Origin: Pseudarthrobacter enclensis
GTDB lineage: Bacteria; Actinomycetota; Actinomycetes; Actinomycetales; Micrococcaceae
Direction: 5' to 3'
NCBI RefSeq assembly: GCF_030811655.1
Contig: NZ_JAUSRE010000007.1
Coordinates: 1-64,000, forward strand
Length of the DNA stretch: 64,000 nucleotides
Shown: positions 1 to 9,544 of the stretch, in pieces
Layout of the letters: each line of letters opens with the position of its first letter
Position numbering within the stretch: position 1 is the first letter of the stretch
Notes under the pieces: model-generated
Told to the model about the DNA's origin: nothing
Seen by the model: the letters and a program-made list of their open reading frames with translations, nothing else
Databases searched by the model: none
Made by a program: the position numbers and the translations under genes

Positions 1-92
1 TCATGAAACGACTGGGGGCAGAAACCATGCCGGGACCGACCGGCCAACACACCCTCATCCTGCAACAGGAACGGGCTACGAAAAAGGTAACG

Positions 93-106
93 GGGGCGGA
101 AGCCCC
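93..106 (+). terminator. short GC hairpin before the SURF1 gene
   Basis: A 5-bp stem GGGGC/GCCCC with a GGAA loop is followed by GCGTTTAG. It could end transcription entering from the left edge. Nothing else is recognisable in the first 147 bases apart from the SURF1 -10 box. The stem is short and the T-run is weak. Confidence 0.25.
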
Positions 107-135
107 GCGTTTAGTTGTTCTACAGAAGTACGAAG

Positions 136-141
136 TACGGT
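136..141 (+). promoter_or_regulatory. -10 box of the SURF1 gene (leaderless)
   Basis: TACGGT matches TANNNT and ends exactly 6 nt before the GTG at 148, so transcription should begin at the start codon. No Shine-Dalgarno sequence is visible. Confidence 0.55.
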
Positions 142-147
142 TAAGAC

Positions 148-1026
148 GTGTGGAAAACAGCCCTTAAGCCCCGATGGATCGCTGGCTTTGTCTTGGCGAT
201 CGTTCTCTCCGGGGTGTTCGTGCTGCTGAGCCAGTGGCAGTTCGGCCGCTCCACGCAACCCGAGGTCCCGGTGAATCCGGCGTCCGAGCAGGTCCAGCCG
301 CTCACCGGCACCCTGCAGCCCGGCGAGTTTTTCCATGGCAGCGTTGCTGACCAGATGGTCACTGCGCAGGGAACGTACAGTCCCGACAAGCAAGTGCTGA
401 TACCAGGCAGGCTCCACGACGGGAAGACCGGCTACTGGGTCGTGAGCGCCTTCGCCGTCAGCGGCGCGCCCGCGCTGACGGGAGCCGGCGCCTCACCACA
501 AACCTGGATCCCCGTGGCCCGCGGTTGGGTGGCCGAACCCGGGGATGCGGCAGCACCGCCGTCGGGCGCTGTTCAACTGACCGGGCGCCTGCTGCCCTCC
601 GAAGCCCCCGTGGGCGGGAAAGACCCCAAGCCCGGAGAAGCTTCAGCCGTTTCCGTGGCGGAGCTTATCAACGATTGGGAGGTGAGCAGCTACCCCGGCT
701 TCGTGTCAGCCACCGCAGAGGTGGTGGGCGGCCAGGACGTCAGTGCCGCCGCAGCACCGGGGAAGCTCCAGCCCCTGAATATCGGGCCGCAGCCGCCAGG
801 ACAGCACATCAACTGGCTCAACCTCTTCTACTCCATCGAGTGGGTGGTCTTCGCGGGCTTCGCCTTCTTTATCTGGTGGCGGCTGGTCAAAGACGATTAC
901 CATCGCGACCTGGAGGAAGCCCTCGAGGATGAAGGCGCCCCCACCTCCGAACAGCACCAGCACGAAACGCCGCAGACCGGACAGCACCAGCAGCCCGGTC
1001 CGCACGAACAAAAGGTACAGCCATGA
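148..1026 (+). CDS. SURF1 family cytochrome oxidase biogenesis protein
   Basis: A 292-residue protein with the SURF1 layout: an N-terminal membrane helix (about 11-29), a long extracytoplasmic domain, and a second helix near 230-247 after NWLNLFYSIEW. SURF1 proteins assist maturation of the haem centres of cytochrome c oxidase in the membrane. The cytoplasmic tail after the second helix is rich in Gln, Glu, His and Pro and probably disordered. GTG is chosen as start because a -10 box ends 6 nt upstream. The stop overlaps the next start by 4 nt (ATGA), which suggests translational coupling. Confidence 0.85.
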   Translation: MWKTALKPRWIAGFVLAIVLSGVFVLLSQWQFGRSTQPEVPVNPASEQVQPLTGTLQPGEFFHGSVADQMVTAQGTYSPDKQVLIPGRLHDGKTGYWVVSAFAVSGAPALTGAGASPQTWIPVARGWVAEPGDAAAPPSGAVQLTGRLLPSEAPVGGKDPKPGEASAVSVAELINDWEVSSYPGFVSATAEVVGGQDVSAAAAPGKLQPLNIGPQPPGQHINWLNLFYSIEWVVFAGFAFFIWWRLVKDDYHRDLEEALEDEGAPTSEQHQHETPQTGQHQQPGPHEQKVQP

Positions 1027-1532
1027 TTGATCCGAAACCCGCCACCCCGTCCCCGCAGGCCCGCGGCGGCCAGGCTTCCGGCAAGAAGCGCCGCTTCGGC
1101 GGTACCGAGGCGCAGATCCGGTCAGCCCTGAAGTTCTACAAAGTCATGGCCTACCTCACCGGCACCATGCTGCTCCTGCTGTGCGCCGAACTGGTTGTCC
1201 GGTACGGCTTCGGCCAGTACCTGTTCGCCGGCGGCACGGACGCCCTCACCGGGCAGCCGTTCGGCTTCGGGTTCGCCGGCGCCGAGCCGCCGGCGGTGCT
1301 GAACGGCGTCAACGTGTCCGTGACCGTGCTGATCGTGCACGGCTGGATGTACGTGGTCTACCTGGTGTCCAACTTCCGGCTGTGGTCGCTGATGCGCTGG
1401 CCGTTCCTGAAGCTGGTCCTGCTCGCCCTCGGCGGCGTGGTGCCGTTCCTGTCCTTCATCGTCGAAAAGAAGTTCCATGCCGAGGTGGAGGCGGAACTGG
1501 CCGCCAACCCGCAGGCGCCGCAGCGCTACTAA
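1023..1532 (+). CDS. DUF3817 integral membrane protein
   Basis: A 169-residue protein with a basic, Pro/Gly-rich N-terminus of about 35 residues and three predicted membrane helices (about 40-62, 96-116 and 122-147). The pattern fits the actinobacterial DUF3817 family, whose function is unknown and which is often found beside SURF1 or guaA. The ATG overlaps the SURF1 stop, so the two are probably co-translated. A role with cytochrome oxidase is only suggested by the neighbour. Confidence 0.75.
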   Translation: MIDPKPATPSPQARGGQASGKKRRFGGTEAQIRSALKFYKVMAYLTGTMLLLLCAELVVRYGFGQYLFAGGTDALTGQPFGFGFAGAEPPAVLNGVNVSVTVLIVHGWMYVVYLVSNFRLWSLMRWPFLKLVLLALGGVVPFLSFIVEKKFHAEVEAELAANPQAPQRY

Positions 1533-1633
1533 GCCGCTCCAGCCGTCTGCCGGCACCCGCTTAGCTGGCCGCCGTCGAACGTTTGCTCCGTCACAGCGGG
1601 CCTCCCAAGATGCGCCGGTGCAAGGGCGCCAAG

Positions 1634-1639
1634 TAGGCT
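1634..1639 (+). promoter_or_regulatory. -10 box of guaA (leaderless)
   Basis: TAGGCT lies 6 nt before the guaA GTG in the 113-nt gap after the DUF3817 gene. The gap has no clear -35 hexamer and no recognisable riboswitch. Confidence 0.55.
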
Positions 1640-1645
1640 ATTACG

Positions 1646-3235
1646 GTGACTACTCCCACTGCATCCCAGACTTCCCAGAAGCCGGTGCTGGTTGTTGATT
1701 ACGGTGCCCAGTACGCGCAGCTGATTGCCCGCCGCGTCAGGGAAGCGAACGTGTATTCGGAAGTAGTTCCGCATACCTGGTCCACCGAGCAGCTCCTGGC
1801 CAAGAACCCCTCCGCCATCATCCTCTCCGGCGGACCCTCCAGCGTTTACGCCGACGGCGCCCCGAGCGTGGGTGCCGACCTCTTCGAAGCAGGCGTCCCC
1901 GTCTTCGGGATCTGCTACGGCTTCCAGGCGATGGCCAACGCACTGGGCGGCAAAGTGGACAAGACGGGCCTCCGCGAGTACGGCTCCACGGAGACCACCA
2001 TCCTGGGCGAAGGGCGCTCCGTACTGGAAGGCATGCCCCAGCACCAGAAGACCTGGATGAGCCACGGCGACTCCGTCCACCAGGCGCCGGAGGGCTTTGA
2101 AGTCCTGGCGACGACGGCGGGCGCTGAAGTGGCAGCCTTCGCCAACGAAGCAAAGGGCCTCTTCGGGGTGCAGTGGCACCCTGAGGTCAAGCACTCGGCT
2201 TACGGCCAGCAGGTGCTCGAGAACTTCCTCTTCAACTGCGCCAAGATCGAACCCAACTGGACCACGGGCAACATCCTGGAAGAGCAGGTGGAGCGCATCC
2301 GCCAGCAGATCGGGGATGCGCGCGTCATCTGCGGCCTTTCCGGTGGAGTGGATTCGGCCGTCGCTGCAGCCCTGGTCCAGCGCGCGGTGGGCGACCAGCT
2401 CACCTGCGTCTTCGTGGACCACGGACTGCTGCGCGAGGGCGAAGCCGAACAGGTGGAACGCGACTTCGTGGCCGCCACCGGCGTGAAGCTGTACGTGGCC
2501 AACGAGCAGGAACGCTTCCTCTCCGCACTGGCCGGCGTCAGCGACCCCGAAACCAAGCGCAAGATCATCGGCCGCGAGTTCATCCGCGCCTTTGAAGAAG
2601 CCGAACTGGCCATCATCACCGAGGCCGCGGCCCACGGAGAGAAGATCAAGTTCCTGGTCCAGGGCACCCTGTACCCCGACGTCGTCGAATCCGGCGGCGG
2701 CGAAGGTGCCGCGAACATCAAGAGCCACCACAACGTGGGCGGCCTCCCCGAGGACCTGCAGTTCGAACTCGTCGAGCCGCTGCGCGCCCTGTTCAAGGAC
2801 GAAGTCCGCGCCGTGGGCGCCCAGCTGGGGTTGCCGCAGGAGATCGTCGGCCGCCAGCCGTTCCCCGGCCCCGGCCTGGGCATCCGGATCGTGGGCGAGG
2901 TCACCAAGGAGCGGCTGGACCTGCTCCGCAAGGCGGACGCCATCGCGCGCGCCGAGCTGACCGCAGCGGGCCTGGACAACGAAGTATGGCAAATGCCCGT
3001 CGTCCTGCTGGCAGACGTCCGCAGCGTCGGTGTCATGGGCGACGGACGCACCTACGGCCACCCCATCGTGCTGCGTCCCGTGTCCTCGGAGGACGCCATG
3101 ACGGCCGACTGGTCGCGCCTGCCGTACGACCTCCTGGCCAGGATCTCGAACCGGATCACCAACGAAGTGGACGGCGTCAACCGGGTGGTGCTGGACGTCA
3201 CCAGCAAGCCGCCGGGAACCATCGAGTGGGAATAG
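1646..3235 (+). CDS. guaA: GMP synthase (glutamine-hydrolysing)
   Basis: Converts XMP to GMP using ATP and glutamine, the last step of guanine nucleotide synthesis in the cytoplasm. The 529 residues contain a class I glutamine amidotransferase domain (Cys90 in GICYG, His178 and Glu180 in WHPE), an ATP pyrophosphatase loop SGGVDS at 232-237, and the C-terminal GMPS dimerisation domain ending in KPPGTIEWE. Length and motif order are normal for the family. The start is GTG at 1646 on the basis of the upstream -10 box. A strong terminator follows 8 nt after the stop. Confidence 0.97.
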   Translation: MTTPTASQTSQKPVLVVDYGAQYAQLIARRVREANVYSEVVPHTWSTEQLLAKNPSAIILSGGPSSVYADGAPSVGADLFEAGVPVFGICYGFQAMANALGGKVDKTGLREYGSTETTILGEGRSVLEGMPQHQKTWMSHGDSVHQAPEGFEVLATTAGAEVAAFANEAKGLFGVQWHPEVKHSAYGQQVLENFLFNCAKIEPNWTTGNILEEQVERIRQQIGDARVICGLSGGVDSAVAAALVQRAVGDQLTCVFVDHGLLREGEAEQVERDFVAATGVKLYVANEQERFLSALAGVSDPETKRKIIGREFIRAFEEAELAIITEAAAHGEKIKFLVQGTLYPDVVESGGGEGAANIKSHHNVGGLPEDLQFELVEPLRALFKDEVRAVGAQLGLPQEIVGRQPFPGPGLGIRIVGEVTKERLDLLRKADAIARAELTAAGLDNEVWQMPVVLLADVRSVGVMGDGRTYGHPIVLRPVSSEDAMTADWSRLPYDLLARISNRITNEVDGVNRVVLDVTSKPPGTIEWE

Positions 3236-3242
3236 CATCCTA

Positions 3243-3282
3243 AGTGGCCGGCCTCCGAGAGCGGGGGCCGGCCACTGCTTTT
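3243..3282 (+). terminator. Rho-independent terminator of guaA
   Basis: An 11-bp perfect stem (AGTGGCCGGCC and its complement, outer ends 3243 and 3276) is followed by GCTTTT. It also argues against starting the next gene upstream of 3364, because that reading frame would run through the terminator. Confidence 0.85.
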
Positions 3283-3350
3283 CCCGGCGAAATCCTCCGC
3301 AATTTCCCTGCCCCAGTGTTGCGGTCTCTCAAGTCCGGCATCGAAGCGGC

Positions 3351-3356
3351 TACTCT
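3351..3356 (+). promoter_or_regulatory. -10 box of the helicase-like gene (leaderless)
   Basis: TACTCT ends 7 nt before the ATG at 3364, the same geometry as many other genes here. It supports 3364 as both transcription and translation start. Confidence 0.5.
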
Positions 3357-3363
3357 CGAACCT

Positions 3364-6300
3364 ATGCCGGTATGGTCCAGGGCGTCACGTGCAAACGCAG
3401 AAAAGAAGGCAGAAGTGTCAGTTGGTCAAGGCCACCCGGAAGGCTCGGAAGAGCTTCGCAAATGGCTGTCCGGGCTCAAACCTGTTACTGGTGCGGACAC
3501 AATGCTGCGCTTCACCAAGACGCCCGAAGGCTCCATCGACCTCACCTCGGCGCACCCCTCGGGACTGGCCCAGCTCATGGCCGGGCGCCGCACACGACTG
3601 TCCACACTGATCCGGGACCGCCAGCAGTATGTGGTGGCCGCCAGGGCCTCACGGAACATCCGCTCCAAGATCTTCGAACTCGCCAACGACCGCGGCATCG
3701 ATGCCGGCTACCTCTCCGCGGGTACCGTGGTGTGGACGTCCGCCGTTGGGGGTAAACCCCAGCGTGTGTCCGCCCCGGTCATGCTGACCGCGATTTCCCT
3801 TACGGTCCGGCCGGGGGAGGATGACTTCGAACTGCAGCTCACCGAGCAGGCGCACATCAATCCTGCACTGGTGCGGCACCTGAAAAACATCCACGGCATT
3901 GTCTTCGACGTGAACGCCGTAACACGGCTGGCGTACAGCACCGCCCGGTTCGACCCCCAGCCCGTCCTGGACCGGCTGGCCACCCTGATCAGGCCCATTC
4001 ACGGCGCGGAAACCCAGCACAACCTGCTGGTCTCCACTTTCGCGGACCTCTCCGGCAACCTCGATGACCCCTGGATCAACGACAACCACCCCATCGTCTC
4101 CGCGCTGGCCACCGCTGCCGGCGGGGAAGTGGTGGACGTCGAGGAGCCGGATCCGTCCCGCTTCCCGCACCTGGACAGGAGGCACCCCGAGGACGAACTG
4201 CTCCTGCTTGACGCGGACGCGGACCAGCAGTACGTGATCGATGCGGCCCGGGCCGGTGACTCCCTTGTGGTCAGCAGCCCACCGGGCACCGGCCAGACCC
4301 AGACCGCAATCAACACGATCGGTGCCTTGGTGGACGCCGGCAAGACCGTGCTGGTGGTGGGCGACCGCCGCGCCAGCCTCAACCAGGTAACCGGACACCT
4401 GGAGTCATTGGGCCTGGAGTCCATCCTGTTCCAGCTTTCGGGAAACGTCAGCGCGCAGCAGCTGAAGGGCCAGCTGGTCCGGGCGATTGTCCGAAACGAA
4501 AAGTCGCTGGAACCGCAGCTCGGGAACCTCCACACCACGCTCACCGAGCACCGGCATGCCCTCATGGACCATGTGGCATCCCTCCACAACGTCCGGGAGC
4601 GGTGGGGCTGCTCGCCCTACCAGGCCATGCAGTCGCTCGCCGAGCTCACCTCCATCCATCCCGCCCCCGCCACCACGGTCAGGCTCAAGCGCAGCGTCCT
4701 GGACAACATCCGGGACCGCGAGGAGCTTGCCGGCAGGCTTCGGCGTGCCGCAGAACTGGGCAGCTTCAGCAAGGCGGCCACCACCAGCCCATGGCACGGT
4801 GCCCGGCTCCTGACGCGCAAGGAGACCGAGGAAGCCCAGGACCTGGTTGGCTCCATTGCCAAGAGCCTTCCTCTCCTGCGCGACCGGATGGACGCCGTGG
4901 CTGAGCATGCCGAAATCCGTTTGGGCGAATCCTTCTCCGAATGGGGCGAGCAGCTTGAACTGCTGGTGGCCGTGCGCGGTAGCCTGGACAAATTCACTCC
5001 GGACATCTTCGACCGGCCGGTGACGGACCTGATTTCCGCCACGGCACCGTCCGCCTGGCGGCGTGAACGCGGCATCGAGATGACCTCCATGCAACGCTCC
5101 AGGCTCCGCCGGGTGGCCAAAGAGTACGTTCGCCCTGGCGTGCACATCGCCGATCTGCACTCATCACTGCTGCTGGTCCAGGAACAGCGCGCCCTGTGGG
5201 CCGGCTACGCCACCACCCAGCGGCACCCTGCGGTTCCGTCCGGCCTGGCCGAGATGAACTCCATGTACCGCTCCCTGGCGCAGGAACTGGCGCAGCTGGG
5301 CGAGGCGCTTCGGCATACCGAAGACGGCGGCTCGCTGACCACCGTTCCTTACGCACAGCTGATGGAACGCCTGGAACGCCTGGTGGCAGACACGGAGACC
5401 CTGAAGACACTGCCCGAACGCACGCTCCTGATCGAGAACATGCGCGAACACGGCCTGGGCGAGCTCCTTGCCGACCTTGCTGAACGGGAAGTACCGGAAG
5501 GATCAGTAACCGCCGAGCTGGAACTGGCCTGGTGGCAGTCGGCGCTCGAGGCAATGATCAGTGGCGACGACTACCTTGCCATGTCCGACGGCGACGCCCT
5601 GCGCCAGCTGGAGGCAGAGTACCGGCTGGCGGACAACGCCCACATCGCCAGCGGAGCCGCACGCCTGCGGTGGGACCTGGCGGAGCGGTGGCGGAGCGCT
5701 ATCGCGGCCCAGCCCCGGCAGGCGGACCTCCTGCGGAGCCTGCTCAAGGACGGCCGCGTCTCCCTGGCGGCGCTGACGGCACAGGCTCCGGACCTGATCG
5801 GGACGCTGGTTCCCGTCTGGTCGGTCAGCCCCTACCTGATGACAGGCCTCCTTCCGGCGGAGCAGCACTTCGACGCAGTCGTGATCCTCGATGCCGAGGC
5901 CACGTCGCTTCAGGCTGTGCTGCCCTCGATCGCCCGGGCACGGCAGGTGGTTGCCTTCGGTGACTCCCGCATTGCCACGCCCAGGACTTTCACCGTCGGT
6001 GTGGAGCGGCTGGCACCGGGAGAGTCCGCTCATCATCGTGTGGAGAGCGCCTTCACCGCGCTCTCTGCAGTCCTGCCCGTCTGGCGCCTCAACCAGGTTT
6101 ACCGGGCGGTGGACGAGGACCTGGTTCTGCAGCTGAGCAAGAGCTTCTACGACGGCGGCCTGCGCCGGCTGCCTGAAGGACAGTCAGCAACCGGGCTGGA
6201 CCGCTCCCTCCTGGTGGAATACCTTCCCGACGGCACCGGCCTTCCCAGCGCCGATCATGAGGGCGTGGAATCTGTGGTCGCAGAGGTCAACCGCGTGGTG

Positions 6301-7560
6301 GAACTGGTCTTCGAACACGCCCGCCTGCGTCCGCGGACTTCCCTCGCCGTTGTAACCGCCAGCCTGCGGCACGCCGCCCGGATCGGCGAATCCATCAGGC
6401 TCCAGCTGTCCAACCAGCCCGGACTGGCCGGCTTCTTCGGTGCCGGCCCCGAATCCTTCCGGGTAGTCGACCTGGAACGGGCCCAGGGCCTGGTCCGCGA
6501 CCACGTGATCTTCTCGCCGGGATTTGGGCGGACCCCGCACGGCCGGGCACTCCATAACTTCGGGCCGCTGTCCGCGGAGGGCGGCCGTGAAAAGTTCGCC
6601 CTGGCCATGACCCGGGCCCGGCGTTCCATGCACGTGCTGACGTGCTTCCGTCCCGAGGACCTGGACCACACCAGGCTCACCCACGGAGCGGTGGACCTGT
6701 ACGCGCTGCTGGACCGGGAGATTTCCGGCAATACGGACCTTGGTACTCCTGCGTCCCGTGCCGCCGCCAGCGAACAGTCCCTGGGGGCGGACCCCCTCGT
6801 GGCGGACCTGGGGGACCGGCTGCGTGCCCGGGGCGCCAGGGTCTGGCACCAGTATGACGGTGCCATCGACGTTGTGGCGGCGGCTGACCCACTGAACACT
6901 ATGGGCCAGGACGACCCGGACCTTCCGCGGCCCGTGGCCATCGAATCGGACGGCACCGCCCAGTACCGCAGCATGAGTGTTCGCGAACGGAGCCGGCTGC
7001 GCCCGCAGCTGCTGGAACGCCTGGGGTGGCGCTACATGCCGCTGTGGACCATCGAAGTGTTCACCGACCCCTCTTCCTGCGCAGACCGGATTGCCGGCTA
7101 CCTGGGACTTGAGACAATGGTCTTGCCGGCAAGGACAACGCAGCCGGGCGGCTTCCTTGATGACGACTTTGACCAGACGTTCCAAGGGTTGGACGCCCCG
7201 CGTTCCGCCTCCCCCGGGTACCGGCCCCGCGAAGCGGCCGAAACCAGGACCAGTGATGGCGGGTACAGCCGGGGGGACGTCGCCGGCAAGGAGGACAGCC
7301 ACGTGGCCGAAGAGAGCAGCCCTGAGGAAGACAGGCACGACGAAGCTATGCGCCAGAACGGGAACGCGAACGACAGCACTGCGGAGGAAACCGACGGGCC
7401 CGGGCCCACGGCACCTGCACCGGCGGCGCGGACCGCAACCGGAGGGACCGAAGAGATCCTCCCGAGCAAAGCCGCGGAAGACGATGCCCGCAGCTGGGGT
7501 GACCGGGAAGAGGACCACGATACCTGGCTGAAGGAGCAAAGGCCGCCGCACTGGGGCTGA
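3364..7560 (+). CDS. UPF1-like superfamily 1 helicase-like protein with degenerate Walker A and nuclease-like C-terminus
   Basis: A 1398-residue protein. The Walker A position reads PPGTGQTQT with Gln311 where the catalytic Lys is expected. The motif II position reads LDAEATS (Asp843, Glu845) instead of DEA[ST], followed by VVAFGDSR as in motif III. A motif VI-like TRARRSM (Arg1084) closes the helicase region. Residues about 1160-1235 include VAIESDG and LERLGWRY, resembling the DUF559/MTES_1575 restriction-endonuclease-like domain found at the end of DUF4011-type helicases. The last 120 residues are acidic and low in complexity. An upstream frame exists from 3244 but crosses the guaA terminator, so 3364 is chosen. 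Function is unknown; a nucleic-acid or defence role is inferred from domains only. Confidence 0.75.
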   Translation: MPVWSRASRANAEKKAEVSVGQGHPEGSEELRKWLSGLKPVTGADTMLRFTKTPEGSIDLTSAHPSGLAQLMAGRRTRLSTLIRDRQQYVVAARASRNIRSKIFELANDRGIDAGYLSAGTVVWTSAVGGKPQRVSAPVMLTAISLTVRPGEDDFELQLTEQAHINPALVRHLKNIHGIVFDVNAVTRLAYSTARFDPQPVLDRLATLIRPIHGAETQHNLLVSTFADLSGNLDDPWINDNHPIVSALATAAGGEVVDVEEPDPSRFPHLDRRHPEDELLLLDADADQQYVIDAARAGDSLVVSSPPGTGQTQTAINTIGALVDAGKTVLVVGDRRASLNQVTGHLESLGLESILFQLSGNVSAQQLKGQLVRAIVRNEKSLEPQLGNLHTTLTEHRHALMDHVASLHNVRERWGCSPYQAMQSLAELTSIHPAPATTVRLKRSVLDNIRDREELAGRLRRAAELGSFSKAATTSPWHGARLLTRKETEEAQDLVGSIAKSLPLLRDRMDAVAEHAEIRLGESFSEWGEQLELLVAVRGSLDKFTPDIFDRPVTDLISATAPSAWRRERGIEMTSMQRSRLRRVAKEYVRPGVHIADLHSSLLLVQEQRALWAGYATTQRHPAVPSGLAEMNSMYRSLAQELAQLGEALRHTEDGGSLTTVPYAQLMERLERLVADTETLKTLPERTLLIENMREHGLGELLADLAEREVPEGSVTAELELAWWQSALEAMISGDDYLAMSDGDALRQLEAEYRLADNAHIASGAARLRWDLAERWRSAIAAQPRQADLLRSLLKDGRVSLAALTAQAPDLIGTLVPVWSVSPYLMTGLLPAEQHFDAVVILDAEATSLQAVLPSIARARQVVAFGDSRIATPRTFTVGVERLAPGESAHHRVESAFTALSAVLPVWRLNQVYRAVDEDLVLQLSKSFYDGGLRRLPEGQSATGLDRSLLVEYLPDGTGLPSADHEGVESVVAEVNRVVELVFEHARLRPRTSLAVVTASLRHAARIGESIRLQLSNQPGLAGFFGAGPESFRVVDLERAQGLVRDHVIFSPGFGRTPHGRALHNFGPLSAEGGREKFALAMTRARRSMHVLTCFRPEDLDHTRLTHGAVDLYALLDREISGNTDLGTPASRAAASEQSLGADPLVADLGDRLRARGARVWHQYDGAIDVVAAADPLNTMGQDDPDLPRPVAIESDGTAQYRSMSVRERSRLRPQLLERLGWRYMPLWTIEVFTDPSSCADRIAGYLGLETMVLPARTTQPGGFLDDDFDQTFQGLDAPRSASPGYRPREAAETRTSDGGYSRGDVAGKEDSHVAEESSPEEDRHDEAMRQNGNANDSTAEETDGPGPTAPAPAARTATGGTEEILPSKAAEDDARSWGDREEDHDTWLKEQRPPHWG

Positions 7561-7595
7561 CCGCTTCCGCCCCTTCCGTGCAGGCGCTGTCCCGC

Positions 7596-8324
7596 TTACT
7601 GCGGGCTGACCAGGACGAAGAAAAGCCTGCCCTGGGTGGAGGCTCCGGCCAGGCGGGATGATTGTTCCGTTGTTGCTGCCACCACGATCAGTCCGTCCGT
7701 TTCGCCCGTACCAAGCCATTGTCCGCCCTGGCCGCCATTGTTTGACGTCCACAGCACGGGGACCGCGGATGCCAGCACCTCGGAGGGGCCCTGCTGGTCG
7801 AACCCGTTGGCGGACGTCAGCACCACGTTAACCAGCTGGCCAGGCGAAACAAGTTGGATGGACGCGGCGTCAGCCATGCGCAGCGGAACGGCGGCTGAAC
7901 CGGGTGGAGTACCTGCCAGCAGTCCGGGACCAAGGAATTGGGTGTCCGTGAGGAGCTGGCCCTTGCGGACCGGCGCGGCGAGTTGCTTGCCGGCCGCCGC
8001 GGCGCCGTCCTGGAGGACGCCATCGGCCACCATTCCCGGCGGAACCTGGACCCGGGCCAGGTCGGCGGCCGTTACCGCGCTTCCGGCGGGAAGATCCCGC
8101 GCCGCGGCCAACGCCGGGACAGTGGAAAGCGGGGCAGGAGTGAGCTGCTGGACGGCGACAGCTGCGGCAGCACAGAACAACAAAGCTGCGGCGAGGCGGC
8201 GGTTGCGGTTCAGCCAGGCGCCGAGCCGGACGCGCACGGGGCGGCTTTTCGACCGGGCCTGGAGGCTGTGCGGGGGTGTGGAGAGCCGGAAACCGTCGCG
8301 GCGACGGCGGGGAAGTCTGGGCAT
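7596..8324 (-). CDS. SAF-domain, CpaB/RcpC-like membrane protein
   Basis: A 242-residue protein with a basic N-terminus, one membrane helix near 43-61 and a SAF domain (about 71-135: ARDLPAGSAVTAADL, then VRKGQLLTDTQF). CpaB/RcpC proteins of this type act in Flp pilus assembly on the outer face of the membrane. No other pilus gene lies in the window, so a pilus role is not supported by context. A TANNNT box ends 6 nt before the ATG. The gene converges on the helicase-like gene with only a 35-nt gap. Confidence 0.75.
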   Translation of the reverse strand: MPRLPRRRRDGFRLSTPPHSLQARSKSRPVRVRLGAWLNRNRRLAAALLFCAAAAVAVQQLTPAPLSTVPALAAARDLPAGSAVTAADLARVQVPPGMVADGVLQDGAAAAGKQLAAPVRKGQLLTDTQFLGPGLLAGTPPGSAAVPLRMADAASIQLVSPGQLVNVVLTSANGFDQQGPSEVLASAVPVLWTSNNGGQGGQWLGTGETDGLIVVAATTEQSSRLAGASTQGRLFFVLVSPQ

Positions 8325-8330
8325 GCGCCC

Positions 8331-8336
8331 ACGCTA
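8331..8336 (-). promoter_or_regulatory. -10 box of the SAF-domain gene (leaderless)
   Basis: On the minus strand TAGCGT ends 6 nt before the ATG at 8324. Confidence 0.5.
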
Positions 8337-8382
8337 GCGCCGAAGGGTGTGGCGGGGGAGCGGGGACTAAGGCTATGTGGAC

Positions 8383-8415
8383 AAAGGCGGCCGGCGCTGG
8401 AGCGCACCGGCCGCC
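8383..8415 (-). terminator. terminator of the FmdB gene
   Basis: A 9-bp perfect stem GGCGGCCGG/CCGGCCGCC (8386-8394 and 8407-8415), followed on the minus strand by TTTG. An internal GCGCT/AGCGC pairing gives an alternative fold. Confidence 0.6.
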
Positions 8416-8437
8416 GTCGTACTAAAAGTGAAGGCGG

Positions 8438-8710
8438 TCAGCTGGCCGCTGCTGCGGGCGCCGGAGCGGCGGGGGCTGCAGCGGGTGCAGCCGGAGCGGC
8501 GGCCGGTGCGGGGGAGACAGAGCTGCCCTTGGAATCGCGGGAATCGGTGCGGTAGAAACCGGAGCCCTTGAAGACGACGCCGACGCTGTTGAATTTCTTG
8601 CGCAGCGTCCCCTGGCATTCAGGGCAGGACGTCAGGCTGCTGTCCGAGAACGACTGGACGATGTCGAAGGCGTGGCCGCAATCCTTGCAGGCGTAAGCAT
8701 ATGTTGGCAC
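8438..8710 (-). CDS. FmdB family zinc-ribbon protein
   Basis: A 90-residue protein. Cys8, Cys11, Cys29 and Cys32 form the zinc ribbon typical of the FmdB/CxxC regulatory family, and the conserved VVFKGSGFYRTDSR follows. The C-terminal third is an Ala/Pro repeat and probably disordered. The family is named after a regulator of formamidase, but its general function is unclear. The start is GTG 8710, 7 nt after a strong AGGAGG, so this gene is read from a leadered mRNA, unlike many neighbours. Confidence 0.85.
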   Translation of the reverse strand: MPTYAYACKDCGHAFDIVQSFSDSSLTSCPECQGTLRKKFNSVGVVFKGSGFYRTDSRDSKGSSVSPAPAAAPAAPAAAPAAPAPAAAAS

Positions 8711-8821
8711 TGGTGCTCCTCCTCTTGGGCAAACGAGAGGTCCCGTGCTGCCACCTGGTAAACCATTAGCAGTCGCAGGGCCTGAGTGCTAATTCTATCA
8801 CTGCGCCCGGTGGGGCCGGGC

Positions 8822-9442
8822 TCAGGCCCCGCCCGGCAGTTTCCGGTATCCCGACGGCATCAGCACGGCAGGAACCGGCCGGTCGAATTCTTCGGCGGGA
8901 ATCCGGCCTGCAGGCAGCAATTCATCGTCATAGATAACCGCGGCAAGGGGTATTTCCTTCCCAGCCGTCGCGAGGTGCCCCAGGAATTTGTCGTAGTACC
9001 CGCCACCCTGGCCGATCCTGTTGCCTGCGAGATCCACTGCGGTGGCAGGGATGAACAGCATCGCTGCGCCGCCCGCTGTTTCGGGCCCGTGCCTCTCGCC
9101 TGCCGGTTCCAGGATGGGTGCGTATTTGCTGCGCTCAAACCTGGTATCCGGGGTCCAGAACACCCAGCCCAGTTCCCGCCCGGGTTCACACACCGGAAGC
9201 AGGACTTTGTGTCCGCCGCGGTGCAAAGCTGCAATCAGGGGCAACGTTGGGGGTTCCTGCCCAACGCCGAGGTAGACGCACGCCGTTCCTGGGCTGCGGC
9301 CTGTCACCGTGCCGGCCCAGGCTTCCCCGTGGACGGCCAGGGCCACGCCTGCAGCTTCGAGTTGCTCCGGCAGCAGGCTTGCCCGCCGCCGCCGGTGGGC
9401 GGCCCGGATATCATCCTTGACCGTATTCGTTTCCTGAAGCAT
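8822..9442 (-). CDS. 5-formyltetrahydrofolate cyclo-ligase
   Basis: Converts 5-formyl-THF to 5,10-methenyl-THF with ATP, returning stored folate to one-carbon metabolism. The 206 residues carry the family signature IGQGGGYYDKFL and the ATP-contact region RRRASLLPEQ near the N-terminus. The frame stays open upstream to 9769, but that extension overlaps galU. ATG 9442 follows AGGAAGGA at good spacing and gives the normal family length, so it is used. The gene is divergent from galU with a 114-nt spacer. Confidence 0.9.
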   Translation of the reverse strand: MLQETNTVKDDIRAAHRRRRASLLPEQLEAAGVALAVHGEAWAGTVTGRSPGTACVYLGVGQEPPTLPLIAALHRGGHKVLLPVCEPGRELGWVFWTPDTRFERSKYAPILEPAGERHGPETAGGAAMLFIPATAVDLAGNRIGQGGGYYDKFLGHLATAGKEIPLAAVIYDDELLPAGRIPAEEFDRPVPAVLMPSGYRKLPGGA

Positions 9443-9544
9443 TGTGTCCTTCCTGCCTGTCCTGTAAGTACGCGTCGGGTCACCGCTTAACTGCCCCGGC
9501 ACCCGTCTGACGCGCCGGTAGTTACCGAAAGACGGGACTGACGC

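Noticed and set aside
1529..3238. A 569-codon minus-strand open frame opposite guaA
   Set aside because: It is antisense to a clear GMP synthase and has no recognisable domain; long antisense frames are expected in high-GC DNA.
3244..3363. 40-codon N-terminal extension of the helicase-like protein
   Set aside because: It would be encoded by the guaA terminator hairpin, and a -10 box sits 7 nt before ATG 3364.
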